From assembly GCF_002847345.1 (NCBI RefSeq), contig NZ_LXFV01000023.1:1-64000 (forward strand): a stretch of 64,000 bases of DNA. The letters are read 5' to 3'. This DNA is from Pectobacterium peruviense (GTDB lineage: Bacteria > Pseudomonadota > Gammaproteobacteria > Enterobacterales > Enterobacteriaceae). The translations under genes were made by a program, and so were the position numbers. This document shows positions 39,313 to 49,796 of the stretch, one piece after another. Under the pieces are notes generated by a model. That model searched no databases, was not told the DNA's origin, and saw nothing but the letters and a program-made list of their open reading frames with translations. Position 1 is the first letter of the stretch; each line of letters starts with the position of its first letter.

Positions 39313-39356
39313 AAAAAAGCGGGAACAGCGCGACACCATAGGTGTTGCTGTCTCCC
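39313..39356 (-). terminator. Riboswitch-controlled intrinsic terminator
   Basis: In the minus-strand RNA, GGGAGACAGC at the aptamer 3' end can pair with GCTGTTCCC, with an inner CACC/GGTG stem, and is followed by GCTTTTTT. The GGGA belongs to the aptamer, so ligand binding should block the terminator, the usual ON-switch arrangement. Confidence 0.8.
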
Positions 39357-39443
39357 GGGCTTTTGTCCCGCCGTGTAACCTCAACTGGAGGTCGCCAGCT
39401 CTCGGACCAGACATCCATATGGTATGGATCGGAACCCTAGCCA
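39351..39443 (-). ncRNA. Guanidine-I (ykkC) riboswitch aptamer
   Basis: Minus strand. The conserved blocks appear in order: CTAGGGTTCCG, CTGGTCCGAGAGCTGGCGACC, ACACGGCGGGACAAAA and GCCCGGGAGA. These match the ykkC class consensus as I know it. It lies about 60 bp before the binding-protein ATG and controls the transporter, DUF1989 and carboxylase genes. Confidence 0.94.
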
Positions 39444-39493
39444 GCTATTTAGGTTGTTCAGCGCCCTATGTGGTGCTGTCCCGAAGAGATAAG

Positions 39494-39509
39494 AGCAAAA
39501 TGCGTGCCA
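39494..39509 (-). promoter_or_regulatory. Sigma-54 (-24/-12) promoter of the guanidine operon
   Basis: Minus strand TGGCACG-N4-TTGCT is a full match to the RpoN consensus, with GG and GC 12 bp apart. Transcription would start near 39483, about 40 bp before the riboswitch. GGCACC-TTC-GGTGC just upstream is a partial NtrC-like dyad, but its spacing is short. Confidence 0.8.
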
Positions 39510-39633
39510 GCACCGAAGGTGCCGCTACGGCTGGCGTTTGTGCAGGAAAGAACGCCGTTCTCGCGTCATCACGGTGCAACAGCACGATGAACGCGCCTCA
39601 CGGCAGTGCAGAGATCTTTAGTTGGCGCAGGAT

Positions 39634-40047
39634 TTAGTGTTTCGCATCGCTCGCCGCTATTTTTTCCAGCAGCGCACTAAACATAGCTTGTTCGTCCGAG
39701 GACAGTGCCTGAAGCATCTGTGCCTCTATCTGCTTTTCCTGATGCAGAAAAACCTGCGTAAACGCGACGCCCTTATCGGACAAACTGAGCCACACGCTGC
39801 GGCCATCATCCGGGTTATCAATCTTGCGGACATAGTTGCGTTTAACCAGCTCCGCGACCATTCGGGTAATCTGCGCCTTATCGCGGCCGACAGCTTTCGC
39901 CAGCGACTGAGGCGTAATCCGCCCTTCCATCGCGATGATCTTACATAGCCGGATGTGCACAACATCCAGACTAATGTCGTGCGCTTTCATCTGTTCCTGC
40001 ATCTGTACCTTATAGCGTTCTAATAAGGCAAAAAGGGCTTTCATCAT
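39634..40047 (-). CDS. MarR-family transcriptional regulator
   Basis: A 137-residue winged-helix protein. The recognition region RITPQSLAKAVGRDKAQITRMVAELVKRNYV and the wing DNPDDGRSVWLSLSDKG are typical. It is divergent from the DUF3861 gene, with a cluster of inverted repeats between them that probably contains its operator. Two adjacent ATG codons are possible starts. The ligand is unknown. Confidence 0.9.
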   Translation of the reverse strand: MMKALFALLERYKVQMQEQMKAHDISLDVVHIRLCKIIAMEGRITPQSLAKAVGRDKAQITRMVAELVKRNYVRKIDNPDDGRSVWLSLSDKGVAFTQVFLHQEKQIEAQMLQALSSDEQAMFSALLEKIAASDAKH

Positions 40048-40053
40048 GTTTTA

Positions 40054-40097
40054 TTGACTCAGTCAACTAATGATCATATAGTTGATTTTATCAACTA
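40054..40097. promoter_or_regulatory. Operator cluster in the marR-DUF3861 divergent promoter
   Basis: Four half-sites of type TTGA/TCAA in 44 bp: TTGACT-C-AGTCAA (40054-40066), then TCAACTA (40063), TAGTTGA (40079) and TCAACTA (40091). TAGTTGA-TTTTA-TCAACTA is a perfect interrupted palindrome. The pattern fits dimeric MarR binding and autoregulation. Confidence 0.65.
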
Positions 40098-40128
40098 TCT
40101 ATCATGAGTTCAATTTACTGAGGCCACA

Positions 40129-40392
40129 ATGGGAAACGTCTATCAGATTACGGTGGAAGAAAAAGCCGAACAGCAACGCACGCTGTCGTTTGAATTCTCG
40201 CTTCACGATGACCTGTTCAAGCTACTGGAAAAAGTCGATGGCAAGATGGACATGACGCCGGAACAAACTCAGGCTTTTATGGTGGGGTTAAAGCTGTTTG
40301 GTGAGGTGATGATGCAACAAAGAAAACATCCGCTGTTTAAGGAGTTTTCCGCCCCGTTCAGAGAGTTCATGATGAACCTGAAGAAACAGTGA
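40129..40392 (+). CDS. DUF3861 domain protein
   Basis: An 87-residue cytoplasmic protein, beta-rich at the N-terminus and helical after residue 30 (LFKLLEKVDGK, TPEQTQAFMVGLKLFGEVMM). It matches the small DUF3861 family. It is divergent from and probably controlled by the MarR regulator, and convergent with katG. Function unknown. Confidence 0.8.
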   Translation: MGNVYQITVEEKAEQQRTLSFEFSLHDDLFKLLEKVDGKMDMTPEQTQAFMVGLKLFGEVMMQQRKHPLFKEFSAPFREFMMNLKKQ

Positions 40393-40478
40393 TCGGCACA
40401 GACACACCGAAAATACATTACAGTAGAAAATGATTCTCCCCACGCGGCACACGCGCCCGCGCAGGGAGTGGTTACATC

Positions 40479-42966
<2,488 letters not shown>

Positions 42967-44097
42967 CTACAGCGCGGGCGAACGGAATATGAACTGGGTA
43001 ATTTCAGCTCGTTTCCCTAAGCGAATAGGAAAGCCGTTCCATAGACCCGCGCCATTGCTCACGTACAGATGCATGCCATCGACGTCATAGCTGCCAGAGA
43101 CATAGCCTTCATTCGCCAACTGCGTCACCCAGTGCATGCCCAGCACCTGTCCGCCGTGCGTATGGCCGGAAAGCTGTAAATCGGCTCCGGCACGCGCGTT
43201 CTCTTTCGCCCCCGTGGGTCGATGGCTCAGCAGAACGACAGCGCTATCGGGCGATATTCCCGCAAGTGCAGCACGCGTATCCGGCAGCTGTTGTTTAAAA
43301 TCAGCAGCGGTGCGATCGGTGATACCCGCCAGTACAAACGCGGCATTATCACGGCTAATCGACACATGTTCATTGAGCAACATACGTAAACCCAACGCAT
43401 TCAACCGCTGCACCCATTGCGTATATTCCACGTAATATTCATGGTTGCCGACGATGGCAAACACGCCTTGTGGGGCTGTCAGGTTCCGCAGCGGCTCCAT
43501 GTCATCGTGACGAGCACTGACGGTGCCATCGGCCAGATCGCCCGTAATCACCGTCAGATCGGGTTTAAGCGCGTTGGTTTTTGCCACTACCGCTTCCATC
43601 CAAGGGCGCTGCAACAGACGGCTGGCATGTAAATCCGTTAGCTGCACCAGTCGGAAACCATCCAGTGCCGGCGGCAGATGTTTTAATTCGACCTCTACCG
43701 TGCGGACTTCAGGAACACGTACCGCTTCCCACACGCCAATAGCCGCCAGCCCCATCGCCACAGCGGCAATGCCGCCACGCAGCACCATGTTGTTCAGCAG
43801 AACATTTCCGGCTGACGGAGATAAAAAACGCCCCACGACGCCGAGAAGATCGATGGCCAACAGCAGGAATGCAGATATCAACAGCGCGCCGAAAGCCCAT
43901 CCCAGCAGCATCAGGATGAATGCAGGCACTTCCGGCGATGCCATCGTGCCAAAAAAGGTGCGCGTAATCAGATGATGCTGCGAAACCAGCAGCAGTAACA
44001 CCGCCAGCATGCGCTTTACAGGCACCCCGACACGTAAGCGCCAGACCAGACGCCAGATAACATAGAGGGCGATGAGCCCGGTAATGGCATGAAACAC
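42967..44097 (-). CDS. Membrane-anchored metallophosphoesterase (YaeI/YkuE type)
   Basis: A 376-residue protein: four or five membrane helices in residues 1-125, then a calcineurin-like phosphoesterase domain. Metal-ligand motifs are complete: LTDLHAS, ITGDLADG, GNHEYY, LSHRP and SGHTHGGQ. The catalytic domain probably faces the periplasm. Related E. coli YaeI acts on UDP-diacylglucosamine-type or other phosphodiesters, but the substrate here is not known. Confidence 0.88.
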   Translation of the reverse strand: MFHAITGLIALYVIWRLVWRLRVGVPVKRMLAVLLLLVSQHHLITRTFFGTMASPEVPAFILMLLGWAFGALLISAFLLLAIDLLGVVGRFLSPSAGNVLLNNMVLRGGIAAVAMGLAAIGVWEAVRVPEVRTVEVELKHLPPALDGFRLVQLTDLHASRLLQRPWMEAVVAKTNALKPDLTVITGDLADGTVSARHDDMEPLRNLTAPQGVFAIVGNHEYYVEYTQWVQRLNALGLRMLLNEHVSISRDNAAFVLAGITDRTAADFKQQLPDTRAALAGISPDSAVVLLSHRPTGAKENARAGADLQLSGHTHGGQVLGMHWVTQLANEGYVSGSYDVDGMHLYVSNGAGLWNGFPIRLGKRAEITQFIFRSPAL

Positions 44098-44359
44098 GGA
44101 TGTTTTCTCTCTTTATCGGTGATATCGGTATATTGACGCGGACATTATTTCCCAAGGAAATGTTTATAGTGTCCGCTAAGATCGTGTCAAGACGTTTACC
44201 TCGCCGTTCACACATTGCGGATCAACACGGTAGAGGTGTTGTGTTGCCAGAAGGGGCAGATTAACATGGCGCGATTCCCTGCTGTACACGTCACTGACCA
44301 GAGTGAAGCCTGACAACTGACGGCAGATTGTGCATGATTTTGATTAACCAAGGACATTT

Positions 44360-45133
44360 ATGTTCGATTACACCGACTTTCCCGAACAACGGCAATCCAA
44401 AATCAGGCAGATCCTCAGCGAGGAAGGCAAAGTCGTCTGCACGCAGCTCTCGCGCGAATTGAACGTATCCGAGCACACCATACGGCGCGATCTAAAGGAA
44501 CTGGCGCAATCCGGTGCCTGTAAGCGCGTCTACGGCGGTGCAGTCAGTATGCCGCCAGAAGCCATTGATTTTGCCAGTCGGGCAACCATCGACGCAGCCC
44601 AGAAAGATCGCATCGCTCAAGCCGTCATCCCGCTGATAAAGCCCAACAGCTGCGTCTTCTTTGACACTGGCACCACCAATCTGGCGGTGGCGAAACAGAT
44701 CCCTGCGGGTCTGAAGTTTACCGCCGTGTGTAATTCGCCGATTATCGCGGCGGAATTGATGCAACATCACGATGTAGAAGTGATTTTTCTCGGTGGAAGG
44801 ATCCAGAAGGAAGTCGGCGGCGCGATTGGTATCGACACACTCAGGCAGCTAGAGAAGATGTATTTCGATCAATGCCTGCTGGGAGGCTGTGCCTTTGATG
44901 CTAATGAAGGGCTGACCGTTTTTGAATATGACGATGCGGAATTTAAAAAGTGCCTCGTAACCCGTAGCAGCGAAGTGATCGTGGCCCTGACTGCCAATAA
45001 AATCTCCGCTCTGGCGCGCTATCGCGTTGCCGCCTGTGATGAGATCACTTCACTGGTAACCGATGACGAAATCCCCCCTGCCTGCCAGAGCGTGTTAAGC
45101 GAAAAAAATCTGGATCTGATTATTGCCCGATAA
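44360..45133 (+). CDS. DeoR/GlpR-family transcriptional regulator
   Basis: A 257-residue regulator with the DeoR N-terminal helix-turn-helix (VVCTQLSRELNVSEHTIRRDLKELAQSG, about 25-55) and a sugar-phosphate-binding DeoRC domain (FFDTGTTNLAVAKQIP, LGGRIQKEVGG). AAGGA precedes the ATG. It is convergent with a HAD phosphatase gene, which suggests sugar-phosphate metabolism, but the target is unknown. Confidence 0.9.
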   Translation: MFDYTDFPEQRQSKIRQILSEEGKVVCTQLSRELNVSEHTIRRDLKELAQSGACKRVYGGAVSMPPEAIDFASRATIDAAQKDRIAQAVIPLIKPNSCVFFDTGTTNLAVAKQIPAGLKFTAVCNSPIIAAELMQHHDVEVIFLGGRIQKEVGGAIGIDTLRQLEKMYFDQCLLGGCAFDANEGLTVFEYDDAEFKKCLVTRSSEVIVALTANKISALARYRVAACDEITSLVTDDEIPPACQSVLSEKNLDLIIAR

Positions 45134-45166
45134 TACAACGGTAGCCCCAGCGGCTGCCGGATCCAC

Positions 45167-45958
45167 TCATGAAAGCAGCAGCTTTATCGTTTTTAGTACC
45201 CCATCATCGTCATTACTACGGGCAATAAAATTCGCCGCGGCTTTGGTTTCCTCAAACGCATTGCGCATCGCAAAGCTGTAAGCCGCGCGGCTCATCAGTT
45301 CAATATCATTATAACCATCGCCGAACACCATCGTTTCATCTGGCGTAATCGCCAATGTGTTCTGAAGAATCTCTACGGTGTGCCCTTTGTGTACGCCAAC
45401 ATTGGCAATGTCGATCCAGGCCGCTTCGGAGACCACGATATAAACATGGTCGTGAAACGCATCGAGATACTTCGCCGTCTCATGACAGTGTCCCGCTGGG
45501 TCATAAACCGTGATTTTCACAAAGTCATCGGTGACGACAGCAAAACTGGGTATCAACGTCACGTTGGTGTACGATTTCTTCACCTTTTCCAGTAAGGCTG
45601 GGCTGATCGTTTCTTTTACCATTGCTCCATTTGGAGTACAGCCGATGATCACATGTTGGTCGTCTACGCTTTCCAGCACGCCAATCAGGCTCAACGCAAG
45701 ACGGTTTTTGATGAGCGATTGGTAAACATAATCTCCCTGATGTTTGATGCGCGTCGCACTGTCTCCCAGAATCCAGATATCTTTCGCCTCATCGCCAAAA
45801 AGCGCTTCCACCCGTTCGCACTGCTTACCTGTGCAGGCGGCAAACTGTACGCCCTTCTCTTTCATTAACGCATAAACCTCGGCAAACAAGGTTCTGTTGT
45901 AATCGCCATCGCTGTGAAGAAACGTGCCGTCCAGATCGGTAATTACCAACTTGATCAT
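45167..45958 (-). CDS. Cof-type HAD-superfamily sugar phosphatase
   Basis: A 263-residue HAD phosphatase. Motif I is ITDLDGTFLHSD (two Asp near residues 8-10), motif II TGK, and motif IV GDGYNDIELM, with a C2-type cap between. It is similar in layout to E. coli YbiV/SupH and YidA. The likely reaction is dephosphorylation of sugar phosphates or FMN. Convergent with the DeoR regulator. Confidence 0.88.
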   Translation of the reverse strand: MIKLVITDLDGTFLHSDGDYNRTLFAEVYALMKEKGVQFAACTGKQCERVEALFGDEAKDIWILGDSATRIKHQGDYVYQSLIKNRLALSLIGVLESVDDQHVIIGCTPNGAMVKETISPALLEKVKKSYTNVTLIPSFAVVTDDFVKITVYDPAGHCHETAKYLDAFHDHVYIVVSEAAWIDIANVGVHKGHTVEILQNTLAITPDETMVFGDGYNDIELMSRAAYSFAMRNAFEETKAAANFIARSNDDDGVLKTIKLLLS

Positions 45959-46305
45959 TCCACTCCCCTTTCAGATTGTACGTACACAGACAGCCGCGTT
46001 TCAGGCTGGGAACAGCCTGCCTGAATAAAGAAAAAAGCGCTTTTGCGTGGTGAGTTAGGCGACTGACGTGATAATTACACACCAACGCTCGATTTAGCTC
46101 GATAATGTATTTTTTTCGCAAAAAAGCGCAATTTTCGTACGGTAAAAATCATTTTCGCTAAATGCGTTGAGATAGCACGCGAAAATTAGCATAGCATTTA
46201 TTGACAATGCGCAACAAGAAGCCAAATCAATCAATAGTGAGCATCAACAGAGGAAGCCGTGACTGAACCTCGATGAAAAGGGTTCTACCACACGCCAGAT
46301 GTTCA
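45959..46305. other. Intergenic region before the second tRNA-Val, 5' part
   Basis: About 350 bp with no gene of more than about 40 codons that I can support. It is AT-rich around 46100-46230. It leads into a structured segment described separately. Confidence 0.35.
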
Positions 46306-46384
46306 AATGAAGCCGATACGGGACGAAACCCGTGCTCCGATGAGCCGCAACAGCGCCATATTTTGCTGACATAGCGGCTTCATT
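46306..46384 (+). ncRNA. Candidate multibranched structured RNA
   Basis: AATGAAGCCG (46306-46315) pairs perfectly with CGGCTTCATT (46375-46384), closing a 79-nt segment. Inside, ACGGG-ACGAAA-CCCGT and CAGC to GCTG can form two more helices, giving a three-way-junction fold. No known RNA class is recognised and no T-tract follows. Strand is assumed from the adjacent tRNA. Confidence 0.35.
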
Positions 46385-46541
46385 CGACGAATACGGCTAA
46401 ACATTCGGCACTTGAAAGAAGATGATAAACAAAGCGCTTGCCACGAACGTCGGAGCCGTCCATAATAGCGCCCATTCCAAACACTGGAATGAAGAAAAGC
46501 ATTCTAATCAAAACGTTACTGATTAAGATGTTATCTCCTGT

Positions 46542-46618
46542 ACGACCGTAGCTCAGTTGGTTAGAGCACCACCTTGACATGGTGGGGGTCGGTGGTTCGA
46601 GTCCACTCGGTCGTACCA
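46542..46618 (+). tRNA. valW: tRNA-Val (anticodon GAC), second copy
   Basis: 77 nt with a full cloverleaf and encoded CCA. The body from the D-arm to the T-arm closely matches E. coli valW. The acceptor stem is ACGACCG/CGGTCGT rather than the E. coli GCGTCCG/CGGACGC: positions 1 and 4 changed together with their partners, so all seven pairs remain. Position 1 becomes A-U, uncommon in valine tRNAs. Confidence 0.95.
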
Positions 46619-46852
46619 ATTCATGTTCTGAAGATATTACCCTGCGCCCGTAGGTTAATGAATATGAATTGAAATTTCCCTTACTCATGTCCTGTTAATT
46701 TCATCAAAACCTATTCAAATAAGCGTTTTTACGCTCATTTTTAGCCTGATCCTGAGCGCTAATCTAATCCGCACGACAATCCTGTTACCGACTTTGCAGC
46801 ATTAACCATAATTGCACACCAATCTCTATTGATGTCACTCATCATCAAAACA

Positions 46853-46885
46853 CTTGACGAAATAGATGATGGTCATCATTATAAA
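46853..46885 (+). promoter_or_regulatory. Candidate promoter with operator palindrome upstream of the SDR gene
   Basis: TTGACG and ATTATA 18 bp apart form a sigma-70-like promoter. The spacer holds ATGATG-GT-CATCAT (46866-46879), an inverted repeat placed where a repressor would block transcription. No regulator gene is adjacent. The 230 bp between the tRNA and this site show no gene. Confidence 0.45.
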
Positions 46886-46917
46886 AACAGCTCATTTTCT
46901 GTAAAAGAGGATAAGCC

Positions 46918-46974
46918 ATGACTGACCTCTATCTGACCCTTCCCGCCCGCGTCATCGCGGTCGATAGTGAGTAG
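46918..46974 (+). CDS. Short ORF (18 codons) upstream of the SDR gene
   Basis: An ATG with AGAGG upstream opens a short frame encoding MTDLYLTLPARVIAVDSE, then TAG. It could be a leader peptide or the first codons of a truncated gene. It lies between the candidate promoter and the SDR gene. Expression is not proven. Confidence 0.3.
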   Translation: MTDLYLTLPARVIAVDSE

Positions 46975-47048
46975 AAGCTGTCATTTTTCGGCCTCACGTG
47001 TGGACTTAACCAGCGTGCCTGCCACGATTTTCCTTCAAGGACAAGACT

Positions 47049-47837
47049 ATGACAACCCGCTCCACCGTTCTCATTACCGGTGCCTCAACCGGAATTGGCG
47101 CCACTTATGCAGACCGCTTCGCACGTCGCGGACACGATCTGGTGCTGGTCGCCCGCGATGAAGCACGCCTCAATGCGCTCGCCGATCGCCTACGGAATGA
47201 TCACCATATCAATGTTGATGTTCTACAGGCCGATTTGACCCGATCCGAAGATCTGGCCACAGTCGAACGCCGTCTGGTAGACGATTCCGCGATTGACATA
47301 CTCATCAACAACGCAGGTATCGCACAGTCTGGAGGTATTCTCGATCAAACCGCTGACAGCATTAACCAACTGATCACCTTGAACACGACGGCGCTGACAC
47401 GACTTGCTGCAGCCATTGCTCCACGGTTAGTTCAATCCGGTGCGGGGACTATCGTCAATATCAGCTCAGTCGTTGGCTTGGCACCCGAATTCGGCATGTC
47501 AGTGTATGGGGCAACCAAAGCCTATGTACTATTCCTTTCTCAGGGGTTGAGCCAGGAACTCGCGCCCAAAGGCATCTATGTACAAGCCGTTCTGCCTGCA
47601 TCCACACGCACCGAACTCTGGTCTCAGATCGGTATCGATGTCAATTCGTTGCCGGAAGTGATGGAAGTCGGCGAACTGGTGGACGCCGCCCTCGTTGGCT
47701 TCGATCAGCGTGAACTCGTGACGATCCCGCCTTTGCATGTCGCTGAGCGCTGGGACACGCTGGATACAGCACGCCAGGGTCTGCTGTCGGATTTGCGTCA
47801 GGCAAATCCGGCGCAACGCTATCGCCCAGCCAAATAA
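47049..47837 (+). CDS. Short-chain dehydrogenase/reductase
   Basis: A 262-residue classical SDR. The NAD(P)-binding TGASTGIGATYADRF is at residues 10-24, NNAGIAQSG near 90, the catalytic Ser in NISSVVG, and YGATK gives the Tyr and Lys. An Arg after the second strand (LVARDEAR) suggests NADP. AAGGAC lies upstream. It is followed 108 bp later by an oxidoreductase in the same direction. Substrate unknown. Confidence 0.9.
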   Translation: MTTRSTVLITGASTGIGATYADRFARRGHDLVLVARDEARLNALADRLRNDHHINVDVLQADLTRSEDLATVERRLVDDSAIDILINNAGIAQSGGILDQTADSINQLITLNTTALTRLAAAIAPRLVQSGAGTIVNISSVVGLAPEFGMSVYGATKAYVLFLSQGLSQELAPKGIYVQAVLPASTRTELWSQIGIDVNSLPEVMEVGELVDAALVGFDQRELVTIPPLHVAERWDTLDTARQGLLSDLRQANPAQRYRPAK

Positions 47838-47945
47838 CACACTCGGTTACCTCCGAAGCCTCTGCTAGGCAACATAGGACTACGCCATAGCGCGGTCCCT
47901 ATTCAATCGTTATTTATCTCTCTACAGGCAAAGGGCTACATCACC

Positions 47946-48941
47946 ATGAAGGCATTTTTCATCAATCGCTATAAGGACGCGGGCCAGATTGGTCAACTGC
48001 CCGACCCCGAGATAGGGCAAGACGATGTATTGGTGCAGGTGCATGCCGCCAGCATCAATCTACTGGACGCCAAGATCCGTAAAGGCGAATTCAAACTCAT
48101 CCTGCCCTATCGTTTCCCGCTGGTACTGGGCAATGATCTGGCCGGTGTGGTCGTGCGCGTCGGCCGCAATGTTCGTCGGTTTAAGGCTGGCGACGACGTT
48201 TATGCTCGTCCCCCTGAGGATCGCATAGGCAGCTTTGCCGAGCTGATTGCCGTGAAAGAGGAAGCGCTGGCACTCAAGCCGACCAATCTCGACATGGAGC
48301 AAGCCGCCGCCATCCCGCTGGTTGCCCTGACAGCCTGGCAGTCGCTGGTCGAGACCGCACAGTTGAAGAAAGGCCAAAGAGTGCTGATTCATGCAGGTTC
48401 GGGTGGCGTAGGCACCATCGCCATCCAGTTGGCTAAGCACCTAGGTGCATTTGTCGCGACCACCACCAGCACCCGCAATGTCGAATGGGTGAAAAGTCTG
48501 GGTGCCGATGTTGTGATCGACTACAAAACACAGGCGTTTGAAAGCGTGCTGAAAGATTACGATGTTGTCCTCAACAGTCTGGGCAATGATGTGCTCGAAA
48601 AATCACTTCAGGTGCTCAAACCTGGCGGTCGACTTATTTCCATCTCGGGGCCGCCGACCCCCACCTTCGCCGAGCAGCAAGGACTATCCTGGTTTCTTAA
48701 GCAGGTGATGCGTCTGTTGAGCAGAAGTATCCGCAAAAAAGCCGACAAACACGGTGTACGTTATAGTTTTGTTTTCATGCGTGCAGACGGAGATCAACTG
48801 CGAGAAATCACTGCGTTGATCGAATCTGGAGCAATCAAACCGGTCATCGACCGTACTTTCCCGTTGGAAGCAACCGCAGAAGCACTGGCTTATGCCGAGC
48901 AGGGAAGATCGAAAGGCAAAGTAATCATCAGTATTCGATAA
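47946..48941 (+). CDS. NADP-dependent quinone-reductase-like oxidoreductase (MDR family)
   Basis: A 331-residue medium-chain reductase of the zinc-free type. The N-terminal GroES-like fold (1-120) has ASINLLDAKIRKGEF and LGNDLAGVVVRVG, and the Rossmann domain has VLIHAGSGGVGTIAIQLAKHLGA (about 145-168). It probably forms an operon with the SDR. Zinc ligands of alcohol dehydrogenases are absent. The likely role is reduction of quinones or enones. Confidence 0.88.
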   Translation: MKAFFINRYKDAGQIGQLPDPEIGQDDVLVQVHAASINLLDAKIRKGEFKLILPYRFPLVLGNDLAGVVVRVGRNVRRFKAGDDVYARPPEDRIGSFAELIAVKEEALALKPTNLDMEQAAAIPLVALTAWQSLVETAQLKKGQRVLIHAGSGGVGTIAIQLAKHLGAFVATTTSTRNVEWVKSLGADVVIDYKTQAFESVLKDYDVVLNSLGNDVLEKSLQVLKPGGRLISISGPPTPTFAEQQGLSWFLKQVMRLLSRSIRKKADKHGVRYSFVFMRADGDQLREITALIESGAIKPVIDRTFPLEATAEALAYAEQGRSKGKVIISIR

Positions 48942-49116
48942 TTTGGTGTGATTGAGTAACGGGTATTTCTCAGGCGATTTTTGGGGGTTTCGACCAGAAA
49001 TACCTGAACCTGCCGACGACCTGCTACTCTGGGATTCTGGGGTAAGGTCTACATGACTTAAGACACGCCAATGGCTCTTTCGGCGGGCGACAATCCGCCG
49101 TTAATGAACTGCGGCC

Positions 49117-49749
49117 CTACTGGCCGCGAGTTTCCAGATACAGTACCGTGGCGGCAACGCGGGAGCGTACGTTGAGTTTGCGCAGCATGTTGCGGATATG
49201 CACTTTTACCGTCTCTTCTGAAATATACAGCACTGCGGCGATTTGCTTGTTGGAAAGCCCTGATGCCACTTCCTGAAGCACGTCCAGTTCGCGCTCCGTC
49301 AATACGGTAAAGGGCGACGGCGTTTCTTTTATAGCAATACGGTGGCGTAAGACATCGCGAACCTGTTCGCTGAATGCATCACTGCTGCGAATGAAATCCA
49401 ATAAGTGTTCCGGGGCACTGTCTTTAAGCAGATAGCCATCGGCACCCGCATCCATCAGCGCATAAATATCGCTGGGCGCATCCGACACCGTCAGCACAAT
49501 CACGCGCGCGCAGATCCCATCACGCCGCAGCGCGTGAAGCGTATCCAGCCCGCTTAATCCTTTCATATTAAGATCGAGCAAAATGATATCGGGAGAATCC
49601 CGATTCGCGAGGCTCAGTGCCTCCATGCCATTGCTGGCTTCCCCAATCACGTCAAAGATGGCATCGGTTGCCAATAACTGACGGATGCCCCGACGCATAA
49701 GCGGATGATCGTCGACGATCAGCACGCGATAAGATGGTTTTTCTGACAT
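49117..49749 (-). CDS. narP: Nitrate/nitrite response regulator NarP
   Basis: A 210-residue response regulator. The receiver domain has the acidic pair D13-D14 and the phosphorylated Asp in IILLDLNMKG (about 59). The C-terminal LuxR-type HTH (about 145-205) includes LTERELDVLQEVASGLSNKQIA. Sequence follows E. coli NarP more closely than NarL (DDHPLMRRG, LDLNMKGLSGLDTL). The ATG at 49749 is chosen over an upstream in-frame TTG. It lies 87 bp after narQ in the same direction with a minimal repeat between, and should control the nap operon. Confidence 0.92.
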   Translation of the reverse strand: MSEKPSYRVLIVDDHPLMRRGIRQLLATDAIFDVIGEASNGMEALSLANRDSPDIILLDLNMKGLSGLDTLHALRRDGICARVIVLTVSDAPSDIYALMDAGADGYLLKDSAPEHLLDFIRSSDAFSEQVRDVLRHRIAIKETPSPFTVLTERELDVLQEVASGLSNKQIAAVLYISEETVKVHIRNMLRKLNVRSRVAATVLYLETRGQ

Positions 49750-49796
49750 GCCCAGCCCCAATGTAATATGGATCTTATTATTTTTTATTTATGATT

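Noticed and set aside
40393..40478. GC-rich dyad between the DUF3861 gene and katG as a terminator
   Set aside because: The CTCCC/GGGAG and GCGCG pieces give only a loose stem with mismatches, so I did not call it.
46380..46688. Minus-strand frame of 102 codons
   Set aside because: It runs through tRNA-Val on the other strand and is a shadow.
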